The notes beneath the pieces were generated by a model that saw only the letters and a program-made list of their open reading frames with translations, had not been told where the DNA came from and ran no database searches. 64,000 nucleotides of DNA from Candidatus Endonucleibacter sp. (ex Gigantidas childressi) (GTDB lineage Bacteria > Pseudomonadota > Gammaproteobacteria > Pseudomonadales > Endozoicomonadaceae), in contig JASXSU010000002.1 in the NCBI GenBank assembly GCA_030674875.1, positions 124,001-188,000 on the forward strand, written 5' to 3'. The translations under genes were made by a program, and so were the position numbers. Below, in pieces: positions 29,266 through 39,980 of the stretch; positions within the stretch are counted from its first letter, which is position 1; each line of letters begins with the position of its first letter.

Positions 29266-30249
29266 ATGAGTAATAAACGCCGTATGGCTACCGACAAGGA
29301 GGATACTCCTCCAGAAACGTCGGATGAAAAAATCATTGCGTTCATGAAGCTACGAACAATGGCGACGGCTCTGTCGATTATTCTGTTGCTTGGTTCAGCG
29401 CTCTCATTAGCAGTAAATGGAATAAAGTGGGGGCTGGACTTTACCGGCGGTACACAAGTGGAGCTTTTTTATGAGAACGCTATCGATATTTCTCTTATTA
29501 GAGACCTGCTGGCAAACGATGGGCATCCTGACGCAATAGTTAAAGAGTCCGGCTCTGCCAATAATATATTAGTAACTATTTCCGGTGATGATGCCGAATT
29601 AGGTCATCGTGTAGCAAAAATACTGGATACTAATCATGATGGGCATATTGAGGTCAAGCGAGTAGAGTATGTGGGACCGCAGGTGGGTGAGAAGCTGCGC
29701 GAACAAGGTGGCCTAGGAATGCTTTTGGCGTTGCTATTGGTAATGTTGTATATCGCCTTTCGTTTTCAGTTTAAGTTCTCAGTAGGTGCTGTGACGGCAC
29801 TGACCCATGATACTATTATTGTGCTCGGTGTATTTTCATTATTAGAACTACAATTTGATCTGACTGTACTGGCTGCTATTCTTGCTGTTATCGGTTACTC
29901 CTTAAATGACACTATTATCGTTTATGATCGCATTCGTGAAAATTTTCGAAAACGTCGTAAAGGGGATGCGATAGAAATCATTAATATTTCCTTGAGCCAG
30001 ACTTTAGGCCGTACATTGGCAACGTCAGGAACCACTTTAATGGTACTATTGTCGCTGTTTCTGTTTGGTGGTGAAATGATTCATAACTTTGCAACGGCAT
30101 TAATTGTGGGCATTGGAGTTGGTACTTATTCGTCCATCTATATTGCCTCCAATCTGTTGCTATATATGAAAGTTGACAGAGAAGATTTGGTTGTTTCTGT
30201 GCCAAAGGAAGAAGCAGAAGAATCAGAAGAATCAGAAGAAGTTGAGTGA
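29266..30249 (+). CDS. secF: Protein translocase subunit SecF
   Basis: The protein has 327 residues and six membrane helices. It contains KWGLDFTGGTQVELFY after the first helix and GYSLNDTIIVYDRIRENFRK, the SecF signature. GAGGCCGTC precedes the ATG. The C-terminus ends in an acidic run (KEEAEESEESEEVE) encoded by short repeats, longer than in typical SecF. It forms a complex with SecD and is cotranscribed. Confidence 0.97.
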   Translation: MSNKRRMATDKEDTPPETSDEKIIAFMKLRTMATALSIILLLGSALSLAVNGIKWGLDFTGGTQVELFYENAIDISLIRDLLANDGHPDAIVKESGSANNILVTISGDDAELGHRVAKILDTNHDGHIEVKRVEYVGPQVGEKLREQGGLGMLLALLLVMLYIAFRFQFKFSVGAVTALTHDTIIVLGVFSLLELQFDLTVLAAILAVIGYSLNDTIIVYDRIRENFRKRRKGDAIEIINISLSQTLGRTLATSGTTLMVLLSLFLFGGEMIHNFATALIVGIGVGTYSSIYIASNLLLYMKVDREDLVVSVPKEEAEESEESEEVE

Positions 30250-30279
30250 CGCAAAGAAGGAATCTCAAGAGCTTATGGG

Positions 30280-30490
30280 GCTAGGTGTTTGGGGTGAGTT
30301 AGAAGCAACTAGCACCCCTCGCCTTCCAATGGAAATGAGCATATGCACGTCGCCTTTGTTGCCTCCCAAAATCTTCAATGGTAACTGGTATCAAAGGATT
30401 GGGAGTCTCTACACGGCGACAAGCAATAGAGTTAAAAAGCACCAATATGGTGAGCAAACGCCGACAACGCATAAATCTCAAAGACTGTAG
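30280..30490 (+). repeat. ERIC-like repeats, composite and partial
   Basis: There are two imperfect pieces: one ending ATCTTCAATGGTAACTGGTA near 30390 (reverse), and one beginning TATCAAAGGATTGGGAGTCT with GTGAGCAAACGCCGACAACG. They lie directly after secF. Confidence 0.55.
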
Positions 30491-30599
30491 AGGTACTAGC
30501 TATCACTTTATACAGAACACTCCATATTGCAACTAAACCACTCAAGTTACGCGGGCGTCATTTTAGCTAACCACTTCGTAATTTCAGAGCCCTGCCATC

Positions 30600-30890
30600 A
30601 TGACAAGCGTCTTGATTAACCGCACCATGATAATGCCTTACAACCTGCGACAACCACCTGAGGTACTTGTGCTTCACAGCGATATAGGATCTCAACATAA
30701 ACCATATCGTGAGTTGTTAGATGGTTATACGTGCTATCGTCAATCGAGGATGTTAGCGCTCACTGGAATGATATCGTCGTCTAATATTTCTTTGGTAGAT
30801 TAAAGAATGACTGGATATTAAAGGGTTACCAGCCAACTCTAGAACATATGACGAAGGATGTTAGACCTCACATTAAGCACTATAACCTAG
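30600..30890 (+). pseudogene. IS3-type transposase remnant
   Basis: PPEVLVLHSDIGSQHKPYRELLDGY resembles the HSDxGSQY motif and following helix of IS3-family OrfB transposases. The frame then decays into short pieces. It is too short and broken to be functional. Confidence 0.65.
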
Positions 30891-31037
30891 ACTAAATCTA
30901 TTCATCTAATAATAATTTAGCGCCGCTTTATTACGAAAACTCAGCAAATTAATGCGTCCTGTTTTCTTGACCAGAACAATGCCAGCTACCATTAAAAAGG
31001 AACATTAGCATAGATAAAAATTGACTCTAATAGCAAA

Positions 31038-31754
31038 ATGAAATACTTATTCATAAATTCCATAATGAGTAATTATTTAATGAGTGAAGATAAATTAGCC
31101 GTTTCGTCTGATCAGAAGCTGCATAGTATTGCAGAGCTACCTACTGAGGTGACTGACTTTTTGTTATGCAGAACTCCAGAACAGTGGGTTTCTGAAGCAA
31201 TTAAGCAGCAAGATGTATTATTAATTGACCATAGTAACTGTGAAAAAAAAGCCGCAGGAACAGCCCTAAACCTTATGTTTCGCTATGATGATAATACTGA
31301 CTTACTACATAAAATGTCTCGCCTTGCAAGAGAGGAGTTGCGTCATTTTGAGCAAGTATTGGCACTAATGGTAAAGAGAGGGGTAAATTATCGTCGCCTT
31401 AGTGCTTCTCGGTATGCTGGACTACTGCATGCGTCCGTGAGAAATCACGAACCCGCAAAACTGGTGGATACTTTAATTGTAGGTGCATTTATTGAGGCTC
31501 GTTCCTGTGAGCGTTTTCATGCTCTAGCACCTTGGCTAGATAACGATTTACAGGGATTTTATTTATCATTATTGAAATCTGAAAGTCGTCATTTTAAGGA
31601 TTATTTAGCCTTAGCAGAAGTGGCTCAGGGTGGTAGTGTTGATGATCGAGTGTGTTTTTTTGCTAATATTGAACGTGAAGCTATTGAGTCGGATGACAGT
31701 GAATTTCGTTTTCATAGCGGCGTGCCTGTACTGGAAAAAACTAATCAGATTTAA
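31038..31754 (+). CDS. miaE: tRNA-(ms2io6A37) hydroxylase, MiaE type
   Basis: This is a diiron enzyme of 238 residues that hydroxylates the isopentenyl group at A37 of some tRNAs. Ferritin-like helices carry the ligands: LAREELRHFEQV near 95, AFIEARSCERFHAL near 155, and SESRHFKDYL near 185. The start is uncertain: ATG 31038, 31065 and 31080 are all in frame, and none has a clear ribosome-binding site. MSEDKL at 31080 fits the family length best. It stands alone between IS debris. Confidence 0.92.
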   Translation: MKYLFINSIMSNYLMSEDKLAVSSDQKLHSIAELPTEVTDFLLCRTPEQWVSEAIKQQDVLLIDHSNCEKKAAGTALNLMFRYDDNTDLLHKMSRLAREELRHFEQVLALMVKRGVNYRRLSASRYAGLLHASVRNHEPAKLVDTLIVGAFIEARSCERFHALAPWLDNDLQGFYLSLLKSESRHFKDYLALAEVAQGGSVDDRVCFFANIEREAIESDDSEFRFHSGVPVLEKTNQI

Positions 31755-31838
31755 CTTGTGTGGGTGGAGGTTGGGGCGACAGGTGCTGCCAGCACCCCTG
31801 TATTGTTAAAAGGGCCTAATTCATATACTAAGTGCGAC

Positions 31839-32148
31839 ACCCAATTTAATAAAAACGATGAACTGCGATACCATTAGTTTTTTTGCTCCACTCACGAAGT
31901 AAAAACCTATGAAGTATCAACAGCTTACCGAGGGTGATAGATATATGGTAGTCGCGCTAAAATGACAAGGATTAAGTTTTACGGACATTGCCGCAGCTAT
32001 CGGAAAACACCGAAGTACCATTCAACGCAATACTTGTTGGCATAAGGATGGCTCATATCGACCCATCAGTGCACAGCAAAGAATAAGAGCTCGACGTCGA
32101 CGTTCAAGGAGAAACCAACATTTTACAGAAAAGGATTACGTGATCATT
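31839..32148 (+). mobile_element. IS30-type element fragment (second type), left end
   Basis: It begins AAGTGCGACACCCAATTTAA, the end also seen near 10930. It continues through MKYQQLTEGDRYMVVALK-stop and the SRRNQHFTEKDYVI region, matching the remnant at 10057-10936. It stops where an ERIC-like repeat begins near 32150. Confidence 0.75.
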
Positions 32149-32162
32149 CTATTTGAAGGCGT

Positions 32163-32283
32163 TATATTAGTCGCCTTTGAAGCTACTACTATTGTCATCG
32201 TTCACTCACCACAACCACTTAGCACCCTTAAGCTTCTGTGGCTTGGCTATCACCGCGCAGCAACTCCAAATACTTTGGGTATA
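32163..32283 (-). repeat. ERIC-like repeat
   Basis: In reverse orientation it runs TATATTAGTCGCCTTTGAAG ... GTTCACTCACCACAACC ... CAAATACTTTGGGTATA, a near-complete copy. It lies at the 3' end of lpxH. Confidence 0.8.
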
Positions 32284-32284
32284 A

Positions 32285-33025
32285 TTAATTATCTTCAGAA
32301 ATGTCAAAGCTATCCAATGCAAATGGAATATTATCTGTTCGAATGAACCACCCTTTGCTTTGCCAATCCCCCAAGACATATCGCTTAGCTAGTGATTGAT
32401 CTGATAGATGCAAATTATGTATGGCGGGTTGGTGGGTGTGGCCGTGTATCATTATGTTGACATTATAATGGTCCATCACTCGAACAACTTCATTTTGCGT
32501 CACATCCATGATTGCCATTTTTTTTTTGGTTTTCGCTTGTGAACTGTCTTTCTGGATTTTTTGGCAAAGTTTTTTTCTGAAACTCAGAGGGCTAAGCTTC
32601 AACATGGCCATGATTAAAGGGTTGCGAATAACTCTCCGGTAGCGAAGATACTTGGAGTCTTCCGTACACAAAGAGTCTCCATGAAGCAATAATACTTTTT
32701 CACCATTAATGGTCAGTAGTGTTGGATCTTTAAGCCAATGGGCGCCTGCTTTCTTCAGGAATTGTTGGCCGATGGTAAAATCACGATTGCCGGGCATAAT
32801 ATAAATAGTGTGCCCAGCACTGCTGTATTCTTTTAACGCTCTGGCAATGTTTTCATGGAATGGATCCATTGCATCATCACCGACCCAGTATTCAAAAAAA
32901 TCACCCAGAATATAAAGCTCCCTGGAAAATACGGCTTGTTTTTTCAGAAAAGACAAAAACGCCTTAGCAATGGCTGGGCGTAATGGTGTCAAGTGCAAGT
33001 CTGAAATTAGCAGTGCTCGCATCAA
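32285..33025 (-). CDS. lpxH: UDP-2,3-diacylglucosamine diphosphatase
   Basis: This is a metallophosphoesterase of lipid A synthesis, converting UDP-2,3-diacylglucosamine to lipid X on the inner face of the membrane. It has 246 residues. Metal-binding motifs are all present: ISDLHL at the N-terminus, [27 protein letters not shown], and [10 protein letters not shown]. The start ATG overlaps the ppiB stop by four bases, so the two are translationally coupled. Presence of lpxH implies an outer membrane with lipid A. Confidence 0.95.
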   Translation of the reverse strand: MMRALLISDLHLTPLRPAIAKAFLSFLKKQAVFSRELYILGDFFEYWVGDDAMDPFHENIARALKEYSSAGHTIYIMPGNRDFTIGQQFLKKAGAHWLKDPTLLTINGEKVLLLHGDSLCTEDSKYLRYRRVIRNPLIMAMLKLSPLSFRKKLCQKIQKDSSQAKTKKKMAIMDVTQNEVVRVMDHYNVNIMIHGHTHQPAIHNLHLSDQSLAKRYVLGDWQSKGWFIRTDNIPFALDSFDISEDN

Positions 33026-33513
33026 ATGATTTCCGCAGACTCAATAATGACATCGGTAACTGGTACGTCGTCATGACCTGCACGAGAGGTTGTTTTTACG
33101 GCTTTGATTTTGTTGACAACATCCATGCCCTCACTCACTGTGCCAAAAACAGTATAACCCCATCCATCCGCTGTTTCAGAAGAGTGATTGAGAAAGTTGT
33201 TGTCTGAAACATTGATAAAAAATTGTGCGGATGCAGAGTGAGGATCCATGGTTCTAGCCATGGCAATAGTCCCTGTGTTATTCTTCAAGCCATTGGTGGC
33301 TTCATTTTTAATGGGCTTATTAGTGACTTTCTCTTTCATGCCAGGCTCAAACCCCCCTCCTTGAATCATAAATCCTTCAATCACTCTATGAAAAACTGTG
33401 CTATTGAAATGACCGCTTTCCACATACGCAATAAAGTTAGCCGTGGTGTTAGGCGCTTTTTCTGTATCGAGCTTTAAGGCAATGTCGCCAAAGTTAGTAT
33501 GCAGTATAACCAT
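33022..33513 (-). CDS. ppiB: Peptidyl-prolyl cis-trans isomerase B (cyclophilin)
   Basis: This 163-residue cytoplasmic cyclophilin catalyses proline isomerisation. The core is intact: [15 protein letters not shown] with the catalytic Arg, [24 protein letters not shown], and a C-terminal [16 protein letters not shown]. It lies upstream of and overlaps lpxH, and is divergent from glnS. Confidence 0.95.
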   Translation of the reverse strand: MVILHTNFGDIALKLDTEKAPNTTANFIAYVESGHFNSTVFHRVIEGFMIQGGGFEPGMKEKVTNKPIKNEATNGLKNNTGTIAMARTMDPHSASAQFFINVSDNNFLNHSSETADGWGYTVFGTVSEGMDVVNKIKAVKTTSRAGHDDVPVTDVIIESAEII

Positions 33514-33703
33514 AAAATTATTATCACCTGTGTAAAACTAAAATAAGATGCGGAAGCCAGATTCTAAGTGTTTATGGTCTCAATGTAAAAGTACATTATT
33601 GTTATTAATGCTTTTATGGTATTTTAACATCGGCATCAAGATGATATTAGCTTGCTTTATTCTTGATTTCCTCCCTCCTTACAGCAAAAATGTGTCGGTG
33701 AAA

Positions 33704-35377
33704 ATGAGTACCATAAAAACAGCCAGCAATTTTATTGAACAAATTATAGATAAAGATCTGGCAGAGGGGCGGGTTGATGTTGTTCGTACCCGGTTTCCTC
33801 CTGAACCTAATGGCTTCTTACATCTCGGTCATGCTACATCTATCTGCTTGAATTTTGGTTTGGCGGAAAAATATCAAGGTGAGTGTAATCTGCGCTTTGA
33901 TGATACCAACCCAGAGAAAGAGGAGCAGGTATATATCGACGCGATTAAAGAAGATATTTGCTGGCTAGGATTTAGCTGGCATGGACAAGTAAAATATGCT
34001 TCTGATTATTTTGAAACCTTTTATCAATGGGCCGTGCACCTAATTAGGGCAAGCAAAGCTTATGTTGATCATCAAAATCCGGAAACCATGGCACGCAACC
34101 GAGGAGACTTCAACAACCTAGGAACAGATAGCCCGTTTCGCAGTAAAAGTATTGAAGATAATTTGGCTGATTTTGAAAAAATGCGCGCTGGGGAGTATGA
34201 AGAAGGTAGTTGTAGTCTTCGCGCGAAAATCGATATGCAAAGTTCAAATATGAATCTCCGTGATCCTATACTATATCGTATCCGCAAACAAAACCATCAT
34301 CAGACCGGTGATAAATGGTGTATTTATCCAAGTTATGATTTTGCCCATAGCCAGGAAGATGCTATTGAGGGTATTACCCACTCTATTTGCACTTTGGAGT
34401 TTCAGGATCACCGTCCTTTGTATGAATGGTTTCTAAACAATTTACCAGTGCCCCATCATCCTAAACAATATGAGTTTGCTCGTACCAATTTGAATTATAC
34501 GATTACTAGCAAGCGTAAGCTAAAAACACTAGTTGATGAAGGTGTTGTTGATGGCTGGGATGATCCGCGTATGCCAACTATATCTGGATTACGTCGTCGA
34601 GGCTACACTCCTGCCTCTATTCGCAAGTTCTCTGAAATGGTTGGCATTAGTCGTTCTGAAGGAGTAGCGGATATTGCCATGTTAGAGCATGCAATACGTG
34701 ATGATTTGAATGCTAATGCTCCTCGGGGAATGGCTATATTGAATCCATTGAAGCTAGTAATTAGCAATTTGCCAGAAAATGAAGTTCAGTCAATGATAGC
34801 TGCAGTTCATCCGGCACAACCAGACCTTGGCGACAGGATTTTACCTTTTACTCATGAGCTATATATAGATCGAGCTGATTTCACTGAAGACACATCTTTG
34901 TCTAGAAAAAAATTCAAACGCTTGGTACTGGGAGAATATGTTCGACTTCGTAGCGCTTATATTATTAAAGCCGAAGAAGTGGTCAAGGATAAACAAGGCG
35001 TTATAACCGAAGTTAAAGCCAGCTATGTACCTGGAACTGTAGGAACAAATCCGCCTGACAAGATTAGGCCTCGCGGAGTTATTCACTGGGTTTCAGTGAG
35101 TCATGGTAAACGAGCGACATTGAGAATATATGATCGTCTATTTAGTCATGAAACTCCTGACAATGATAAGAGTGGGAGGGATTTTATGGCACATGTTAAT
35201 CATAAGTCTTTACATCTGTGCGAGGCATGGGTGGAACAAGGATTATCCGATGCTTTGCCTGAACAGGTTTTTCAGTTTGAGCGCGAAGGGTATTTTGTCG
35301 CAGACCGCCGCGACCATAGTTCGGATAATCCAGTGTTTAATATGACCATTGGCTTGAAAGATATTTGGGATAAATAA
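33704..35377 (+). CDS. glnS: Glutamyl/glutaminyl-type tRNA synthetase, glutaminyl (GlnRS)
   Basis: This enzyme charges tRNA-Gln. It has 557 residues from MSTIKTASNFIEQIID at 33704, matching the family N-terminus; the frame is open from 33548 but the extra 52 residues are hydrophobic and atypical. Class I signatures are visible: PPEPNGFLHLGHAT (HIGH region), RFDDTNPEKE, and TSKRKL (KMSKS equivalent). The C-terminal beta-barrel anticodon domain is complete (DRADFTEDTSLSRKKFKRL). Linked to cysS and folD as in Pseudomonas-like genomes. Confidence 0.97.
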   Translation: MSTIKTASNFIEQIIDKDLAEGRVDVVRTRFPPEPNGFLHLGHATSICLNFGLAEKYQGECNLRFDDTNPEKEEQVYIDAIKEDICWLGFSWHGQVKYASDYFETFYQWAVHLIRASKAYVDHQNPETMARNRGDFNNLGTDSPFRSKSIEDNLADFEKMRAGEYEEGSCSLRAKIDMQSSNMNLRDPILYRIRKQNHHQTGDKWCIYPSYDFAHSQEDAIEGITHSICTLEFQDHRPLYEWFLNNLPVPHHPKQYEFARTNLNYTITSKRKLKTLVDEGVVDGWDDPRMPTISGLRRRGYTPASIRKFSEMVGISRSEGVADIAMLEHAIRDDLNANAPRGMAILNPLKLVISNLPENEVQSMIAAVHPAQPDLGDRILPFTHELYIDRADFTEDTSLSRKKFKRLVLGEYVRLRSAYIIKAEEVVKDKQGVITEVKASYVPGTVGTNPPDKIRPRGVIHWVSVSHGKRATLRIYDRLFSHETPDNDKSGRDFMAHVNHKSLHLCEAWVEQGLSDALPEQVFQFEREGYFVADRRDHSSDNPVFNMTIGLKDIWDK

Positions 35378-35386
35378 AAGCGGGGG

Positions 35387-35505
35387 TATACCCGTTTCCA
35401 TTGAAGGAGTGAATAGGCCAGAAACGAGCTAAGCCCCATTATGCTAAGGATAGTAAGTGGTTTAGAGGGTTAAAACCTCACCGTTTAATAAGGGAATGGA
35501 TATAA
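35387..35505 (+). repeat. ERIC-like repeat between glnS and cysS
   Basis: It starts TATACCCGTTTCCATTGAAG, contains AACGAGCTAAGCCCCATTAT and ends GGGAATGGATATAAACC. It begins 10 bp after the glnS stop and ends just before the cysS ribosome-binding site. Confidence 0.7.
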
Positions 35506-35521
35506 ACCCGGGAAGTTTAAC

Positions 35522-36901
35522 GTGCTGCAAATATATAATTGTCTAACTGGTAAAAAAGAACAATTTAAACCCTTGATCGATAATCAAGTGAGTATGTATG
35601 TATGCGGTATGACAGTTTATGATTTTTGTCATATTGGCCATGCTCGAACTGTTACAGCTTTTGATGTGGTTGCTCGCTATTTACGAGTTCGAGGATACAA
35701 AGTGAAGTATATTCGAAATATTACAGATATCGACGATAAAATTATCCTACGGGCACAGGAAAATGACGAACGCATTGATCAATTGACTGATCGAATGAGT
35801 GCAGCCATGAGAGATGATTTTCGCCGCTTGGGTAATCTAGATCCTGATCAGGAGCCGAGGGCGACTGATCACGTGGATGGTATGATCACTATGATTAGTA
35901 CCTTGATAGATAAAGGTTTTGCCTACAGCCCAGGGAATGGTGATGTGTACTTCAGAGTTCGTAGCTTTGATGGTTATGGAAAACTGTCCGGCAAGGTGAT
36001 TGAGGAGCTGGAGGTCGGTGCACGGATTGAAATAGATAAGGGAAAGGACGACCCTTTAGATTTTGTTCTATGGAAAGGAGCAAAGCCGAAAGAGCCCTCA
36101 TGGCGTTCTCCGTGGGGTAATGGGCGACCTGGTTGGCATATTGAATGCTCCGTAATGGCTAAATGCTGTCTTGGCGAGACTTTTGATATTCATGGTGGTG
36201 GTTCAGACCTTATATTCCCCCACCATGAAAATGAAATTGCTCAGAGCGAAGCTGTAAACGGTAAGACTTTTGTTAATACTTGGATGCACTCTGGGCCGAT
36301 TCGAATTGATAATGTCAAAATGTCGAAAAGTTTAGGTAATTTTTTTACGATTCGGGAAGTTTTGGATAAGTACCCCGATGAAATAGTTCGTTATTTTTTA
36401 ATTTCCAGTCATTATCGCAGCCCTGTTAATTATTCTGAGGATAGTTTGAAAGAGGCTGGTATTCGTCTGGAACGGTTGTACATATCCCTCAATTGGCTCG
36501 ACATCAAAAACATTGATGCACCCAAGGGCAGCGAGTTTGAGCGACGATTTTTTCAAGCTATGGATGATGATTTCAATACTGCTGAGGCCTTGGCTGTATT
36601 GTTTGATCTGGTTCGCGAACTGAACCGAGTACGCAGCGTTGATCAAAAGAGCGCCTTACCATTGGCAGCATTACTAGTCAGCTTAGGAGGTGTTTTAGGT
36701 ATATTGCAAAATGATCCGGAAGCCTTTTTGCAAGGATCCGGAGTTGATGGTATCTGGGTACAGGATATGATTAATCAGAGAGTAGCCGCTAAAAAGGTCA
36801 AGGATTTTGCGGGAGCTGATCGCATCCGCAAGGAGTTAGCTAAAAAAGGCATTATTCTTGAAGATTCTAGGGAAGGAACTACTTGGCGAATTGAAAGATA
36901 G
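35522..36901 (+). CDS. cysS: Cysteinyl-tRNA synthetase
   Basis: The protein has 459 residues and a GTG start preceded by GGGAAG. The class I core is intact: YVCGMTVYDFCHIGHARTV (HIGH motif and first zinc Cys), WHIECSVM, GGGSDLIFPHHENE (zinc ligands), and KMSKSLGNFF (KMSKS). The C-terminal ARQ-like RVAAKKVKDFAGADRIRKEL helix is typical. It charges tRNA-Cys. Confidence 0.97.
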   Translation: MLQIYNCLTGKKEQFKPLIDNQVSMYVCGMTVYDFCHIGHARTVTAFDVVARYLRVRGYKVKYIRNITDIDDKIILRAQENDERIDQLTDRMSAAMRDDFRRLGNLDPDQEPRATDHVDGMITMISTLIDKGFAYSPGNGDVYFRVRSFDGYGKLSGKVIEELEVGARIEIDKGKDDPLDFVLWKGAKPKEPSWRSPWGNGRPGWHIECSVMAKCCLGETFDIHGGGSDLIFPHHENEIAQSEAVNGKTFVNTWMHSGPIRIDNVKMSKSLGNFFTIREVLDKYPDEIVRYFLISSHYRSPVNYSEDSLKEAGIRLERLYISLNWLDIKNIDAPKGSEFERRFFQAMDDDFNTAEALAVLFDLVRELNRVRSVDQKSALPLAALLVSLGGVLGILQNDPEAFLQGSGVDGIWVQDMINQRVAAKKVKDFAGADRIRKELAKKGIILEDSREGTTWRIER

Positions 36902-36927
36902 TGTTTTTCTATCACTTGTGGTGACAG

Positions 36928-37058
36928 TATCTATCTTCAAAGGATTTGGCGCCGCTACTCCATGGCAAGTGAGCGAGGCCATAGAACCTAGGAGTATTAA
37001 GTGACTGTAGTGAGCAAACGATAACAACAAGTAACACCTTCAAAGGAGACTGGTATAT
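36928..37058 (+). repeat. ERIC-like repeat between cysS and folD
   Basis: This is a nearly full copy: TATCTATCTTCAAAGGATTT ... GAGCGAGGCC ... TTAAGTGACTGTAGTGAGCA ... CACCTTCAAAGGAGACTGGTATA. The AGTGACTG-x-GTGAGC block closely matches the enterobacterial ERIC consensus used for the ERIC2 primer. Confidence 0.85.
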
Positions 37059-37095
37059 ATAGTTACTACAAGATTATTACAGACTTTAATGGATA

Positions 37096-37947
37096 TTAGT
37101 GAAGGTATTCTGCCGCATAGAGTGTGTTTTCCAACAAGCTAGCAATAGTCATGGGGCCTACTCCACCGGGAACTGGTGTAATCCAGCCGGCTCGTAGCTT
37201 GGCAGTTTCGAACTCTATATCACCAACCAGCTTCCCATCAGGCATTCGGTTAATTCCAACATCAATAACAATGGCGCCTGGTTTAATCCAGTCACCTTTA
37301 ACAAGCTTTGGCTTTCCAGCCCCGGCTACGACAATGTCAGCGAGTTTTACCTCTGCAGCCAAATTTTCGGTAAAACGGTGAGTCGTTGTAGTAGTGCAAC
37401 CAGCAAGTAACAGCTCCATAGTCATTGGTCTGCCAACAATGTTGGAGGCACCTACAATAACAGCCTTCTTGCCGCGAATTGGCTCGCCGGTATGCTCCAG
37501 TAGAGTCATAACGCCTTTTGGTGTACATGGTCTAAGCAATGGTACCCTTTGAATAAGGCGACCAATGTTATAGGGGTGAAAGCCATCTACATCTTTGTCA
37601 GGTTTGATGCTTTCAATGATTTTTTCAGTACCAATGTGCTTAGGTAATGGTAGCTGAACCAAAATTCCGTCTATGTTCGGGTTATGATTAAGAGTATCTA
37701 TTAAAGTAAGAAGATGTTTTTCGCTGGTTGAGGCAGGTAAGTTATGATTATAGGATTGAAACCCTGCCCTCTCACAAGAGTTATGCTTTTTTTCAACATA
37801 AATATGTGATGCTGGGTCATCACCCACCATTATTACGGCTAGCCCTGGAGCTCTAAGCTTTTTTGTTATTCTGTTTTGTACTTGTTCGGCAATCAGATTG
37901 ATTAGATTTTCGGCAATAGCTTTGCCATCAATAATATTGGCGTTCAT
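37096..37947 (-). CDS. folD: Bifunctional methylenetetrahydrofolate dehydrogenase/cyclohydrolase
   Basis: This is a one-carbon metabolism enzyme interconverting methylene-, methenyl- and formyl-tetrahydrofolate. It has 283 residues, the normal length. Motifs are [23 protein letters not shown] with the catalytic Lys, [45 protein letters not shown] (Rossmann loop), and [18 protein letters not shown]. It is convergent with cysS, with an ERIC-like repeat in the gap. Confidence 0.97.
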   Translation of the reverse strand: MNANIIDGKAIAENLINLIAEQVQNRITKKLRAPGLAVIMVGDDPASHIYVEKKHNSCERAGFQSYNHNLPASTSEKHLLTLIDTLNHNPNIDGILVQLPLPKHIGTEKIIESIKPDKDVDGFHPYNIGRLIQRVPLLRPCTPKGVMTLLEHTGEPIRGKKAVIVGASNIVGRPMTMELLLAGCTTTTTHRFTENLAAEVKLADIVVAGAGKPKLVKGDWIKPGAIVIDVGINRMPDGKLVGDIEFETAKLRAGWITPVPGGVGPMTIASLLENTLYAAEYLH

Positions 37948-38086
37948 GATGTTGATTACAGCCTAATAAAGTCATGATAATGAGCATTCTACAGCCAGAC
38001 GGTATTCAAGTCGAGTTTCCAGTATTGAGTATTCAAATACTAGGTGCGTCATCTACTCGAGACCTCAGTATAACCAACGACTTTGG

Positions 38087-39214
38087 TCACGGTAATTGAA
38101 CTTTCCAAGTTTTGTCAGCCATTACTAAGCTTTCTAATGCGTTGAACATCAAATCATTTGTTTTATACACTGATTTTAGTGCTTCGTACTGATTTTTAAC
38201 GTACCTATATGTATAACATGGTTTTGACACACCATAGAGCACCAAAAACTTAGTACCTTTACGAATGTTCGCAGCAATAGCGGCCAGCCCATAAATTGTC
38301 GCATTTTTGGCAAGGCCCATGAACCGAGTTATGGCAAGTACGTAGTTTATTTTGTAGTTGGCAAAAGGACGCTCGCCATCCGCCCGTGTTACGGCTATTT
38401 CTTTGTTACGAGTTTTATCTTCTTTCGATAGAGGCTTTCCTCTGTAGCCCTTACGTTGAACTTGATATTTAATACCTAGCTGTAAGCGGAATCCGCATAC
38501 AGTGCCGCTTCATCCCCCAGTAGCAGGGTATCACGTTCCTGAGAATCATGAATATTGCTAGGCATTACGCTTTGCCTATGAATAAAGCCATCTTCATCGA
38601 CACCGGTAGGAACGGAAAAATCATAGGTGCTTTTTTGTTACCACGACTGTCATTCTTAACGTGCCAGCCCGCTTCAGGATCTGTTGTCGGTTTTCCGCTT
38701 TTGTCGTGGCCCGAACCTGATCGCGCTGCCTCTATCGGTGTAGCATCAATGATATTAATGCTACCTTCGCTCATTATGATGTTTTTGCCTTCAATCTGAC
38801 GATTAATCTCTGCCAATAATTGATCCCACAAACGATGTTCGACAAGTCGTGTTCGAAAACGTCCCAAGGTGTAGGTTTCAGGAACTGCTCCACCAAGTTC
38901 AAGGTGACAAAATTTACAAAACAGAAGATCTCTATACCCAAAGCATTTCAAATTGCTATTAGGCAGTAAGTAAGAGAAGCCCAGTGAGCCTAGGAGTAGT
39001 AGGTGATCGTGGTAAGCGAACGCAGCCAACAACGTAGCAACTTGAAAGGCGACGGGTATATACAAGCACTGAGCCAACTGTACACCGGATAAGCGATACC
39101 ATGCTCCAAGCAATAAGGCTCGAGCAGAGGGTAGCTGGGGCGACCGGTGTTAGAGGCGTAGATTGAGGATAAGAACTTCTCAATCTCTGACCATTTCAGC
39201 AGCTTTTGTATCAT
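38087..39214 (-). pseudogene. IS5-family transposase, broken
   Basis: On the minus strand the start MIQKLLKWSEIEKFLSSIYA and GRPSYP are typical of IS5 transposases. After an interruption, GGAVPETYTLGRFRTRLVEH and NIIDATPIEAARSGSG follow, and at the C-terminal side RFMGLAKNATIYGLAAIAANI. Stops and shifts separate these pieces. A complete ERIC-like repeat at 38933-39060 is inserted after the YRDLLF-preceding region and reads in frame with the piece 38565-39113. Its first bases remain attached to each unit of the downstream triplication. Confidence 0.8.
38933..39060 (+). repeat. ERIC-like repeat inside the IS5-type transposase
   Basis: This is the clearest copy in the window: TATACCCAAAGCATTTCAAA ... 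GTAGTAGGTGATCGTGGTAA ... GCGAACGCAGCCAACAACG ... GCAACTTGAAAGGCGACGGG-TATA. The GCGAACGCAGCCAAC and CAACTTGAA blocks coincide with the enterobacterial ERIC consensus as I know it. It is read in frame through the transposase as VAFQVATLLAAFAYHDHLLL. Confidence 0.9.
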
Positions 39215-39795
39215 CCAAACTACGAAGAGTTGAATGATTTAGGTCGCTAACTGAAACGAAGAGTTTGGACTGTGTTGTGAAGACTTTTTGCATGCCTATA
39301 TTTTATCAGCATATGATCGTCTTTATTGAGTTATGCTGAGGCCGCTTTGTAATATTTGTTTGTTTTAGTAGCTACCATAATTTGTCCAATATAGCGCTAG
39401 TCCAATACATTATTCAGCTTGTTCCAATTAACAATGTGGGCTAAATGAGGTGCTGTTTATGTATTCGTACGACACAGCTCTGGAAGTGGTGTGGCAACCT
39501 CGGTTTTTTTAAGTGTGTTGCTGGTAATCTATTGTGCGTATATTCTTAAAAAGTTATACTTTTGACCCCGGTTATTTTGGGGTGATTACGAGTACGCTGA
39601 TTAAAATATTATTTATTTTGTGCTAAATATTTGATTTGCGACTAGAATAGCTCAAGCTTGAGAAGCAAGATCTTTAAAGTGGTTCTTCTAGTTTCATAAA
39701 CAGCTGTGCGAGTGAAAGGGTGGATGCCCATTCTTCTTGAGGGCTAGGGATATGTTGACTTTCTCGCTACCTCGATAAACTACTGTGCGTAGGTT

Positions 39796-39922
39796 TATGC
39801 CTAAAGGATTGGAAGTTGCTATGCCGTGGCAAGTGAACGAGGCCACAGAAACTTAGAAGTGTTAAGGGCCTGTGGTGAGCGAATGCTTACGACAAAGTAG
39901 CAGATTCAAAAGTTATGGATAT
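39796..39922 (+). repeat. ERIC-like repeat upstream of secreted-protein gene 1
   Basis: It starts TATGCCTAAAGGATTGGAAG and ends AGATTCAAAAGTTATGGATA. The equivalent positions in the other units are 42596 and 45426. Confidence 0.75.
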
Positions 39923-39980
39923 AGATGCTTAGCTAGTTTGTTTCCTACCAATACTTTTAATAGAAACGGATATATATATT

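Noticed and set aside
30173-30490. 105-residue frame spanning the secF end and repeat
   Set aside because: It reads secF in a wrong frame and then ERIC-like sequence.
33548-33703. N-terminal extension of glnS
   Set aside because: The extra 52 residues are hydrophobic and not family-like. MSTIKTASNF at 33704 matches the expected start.
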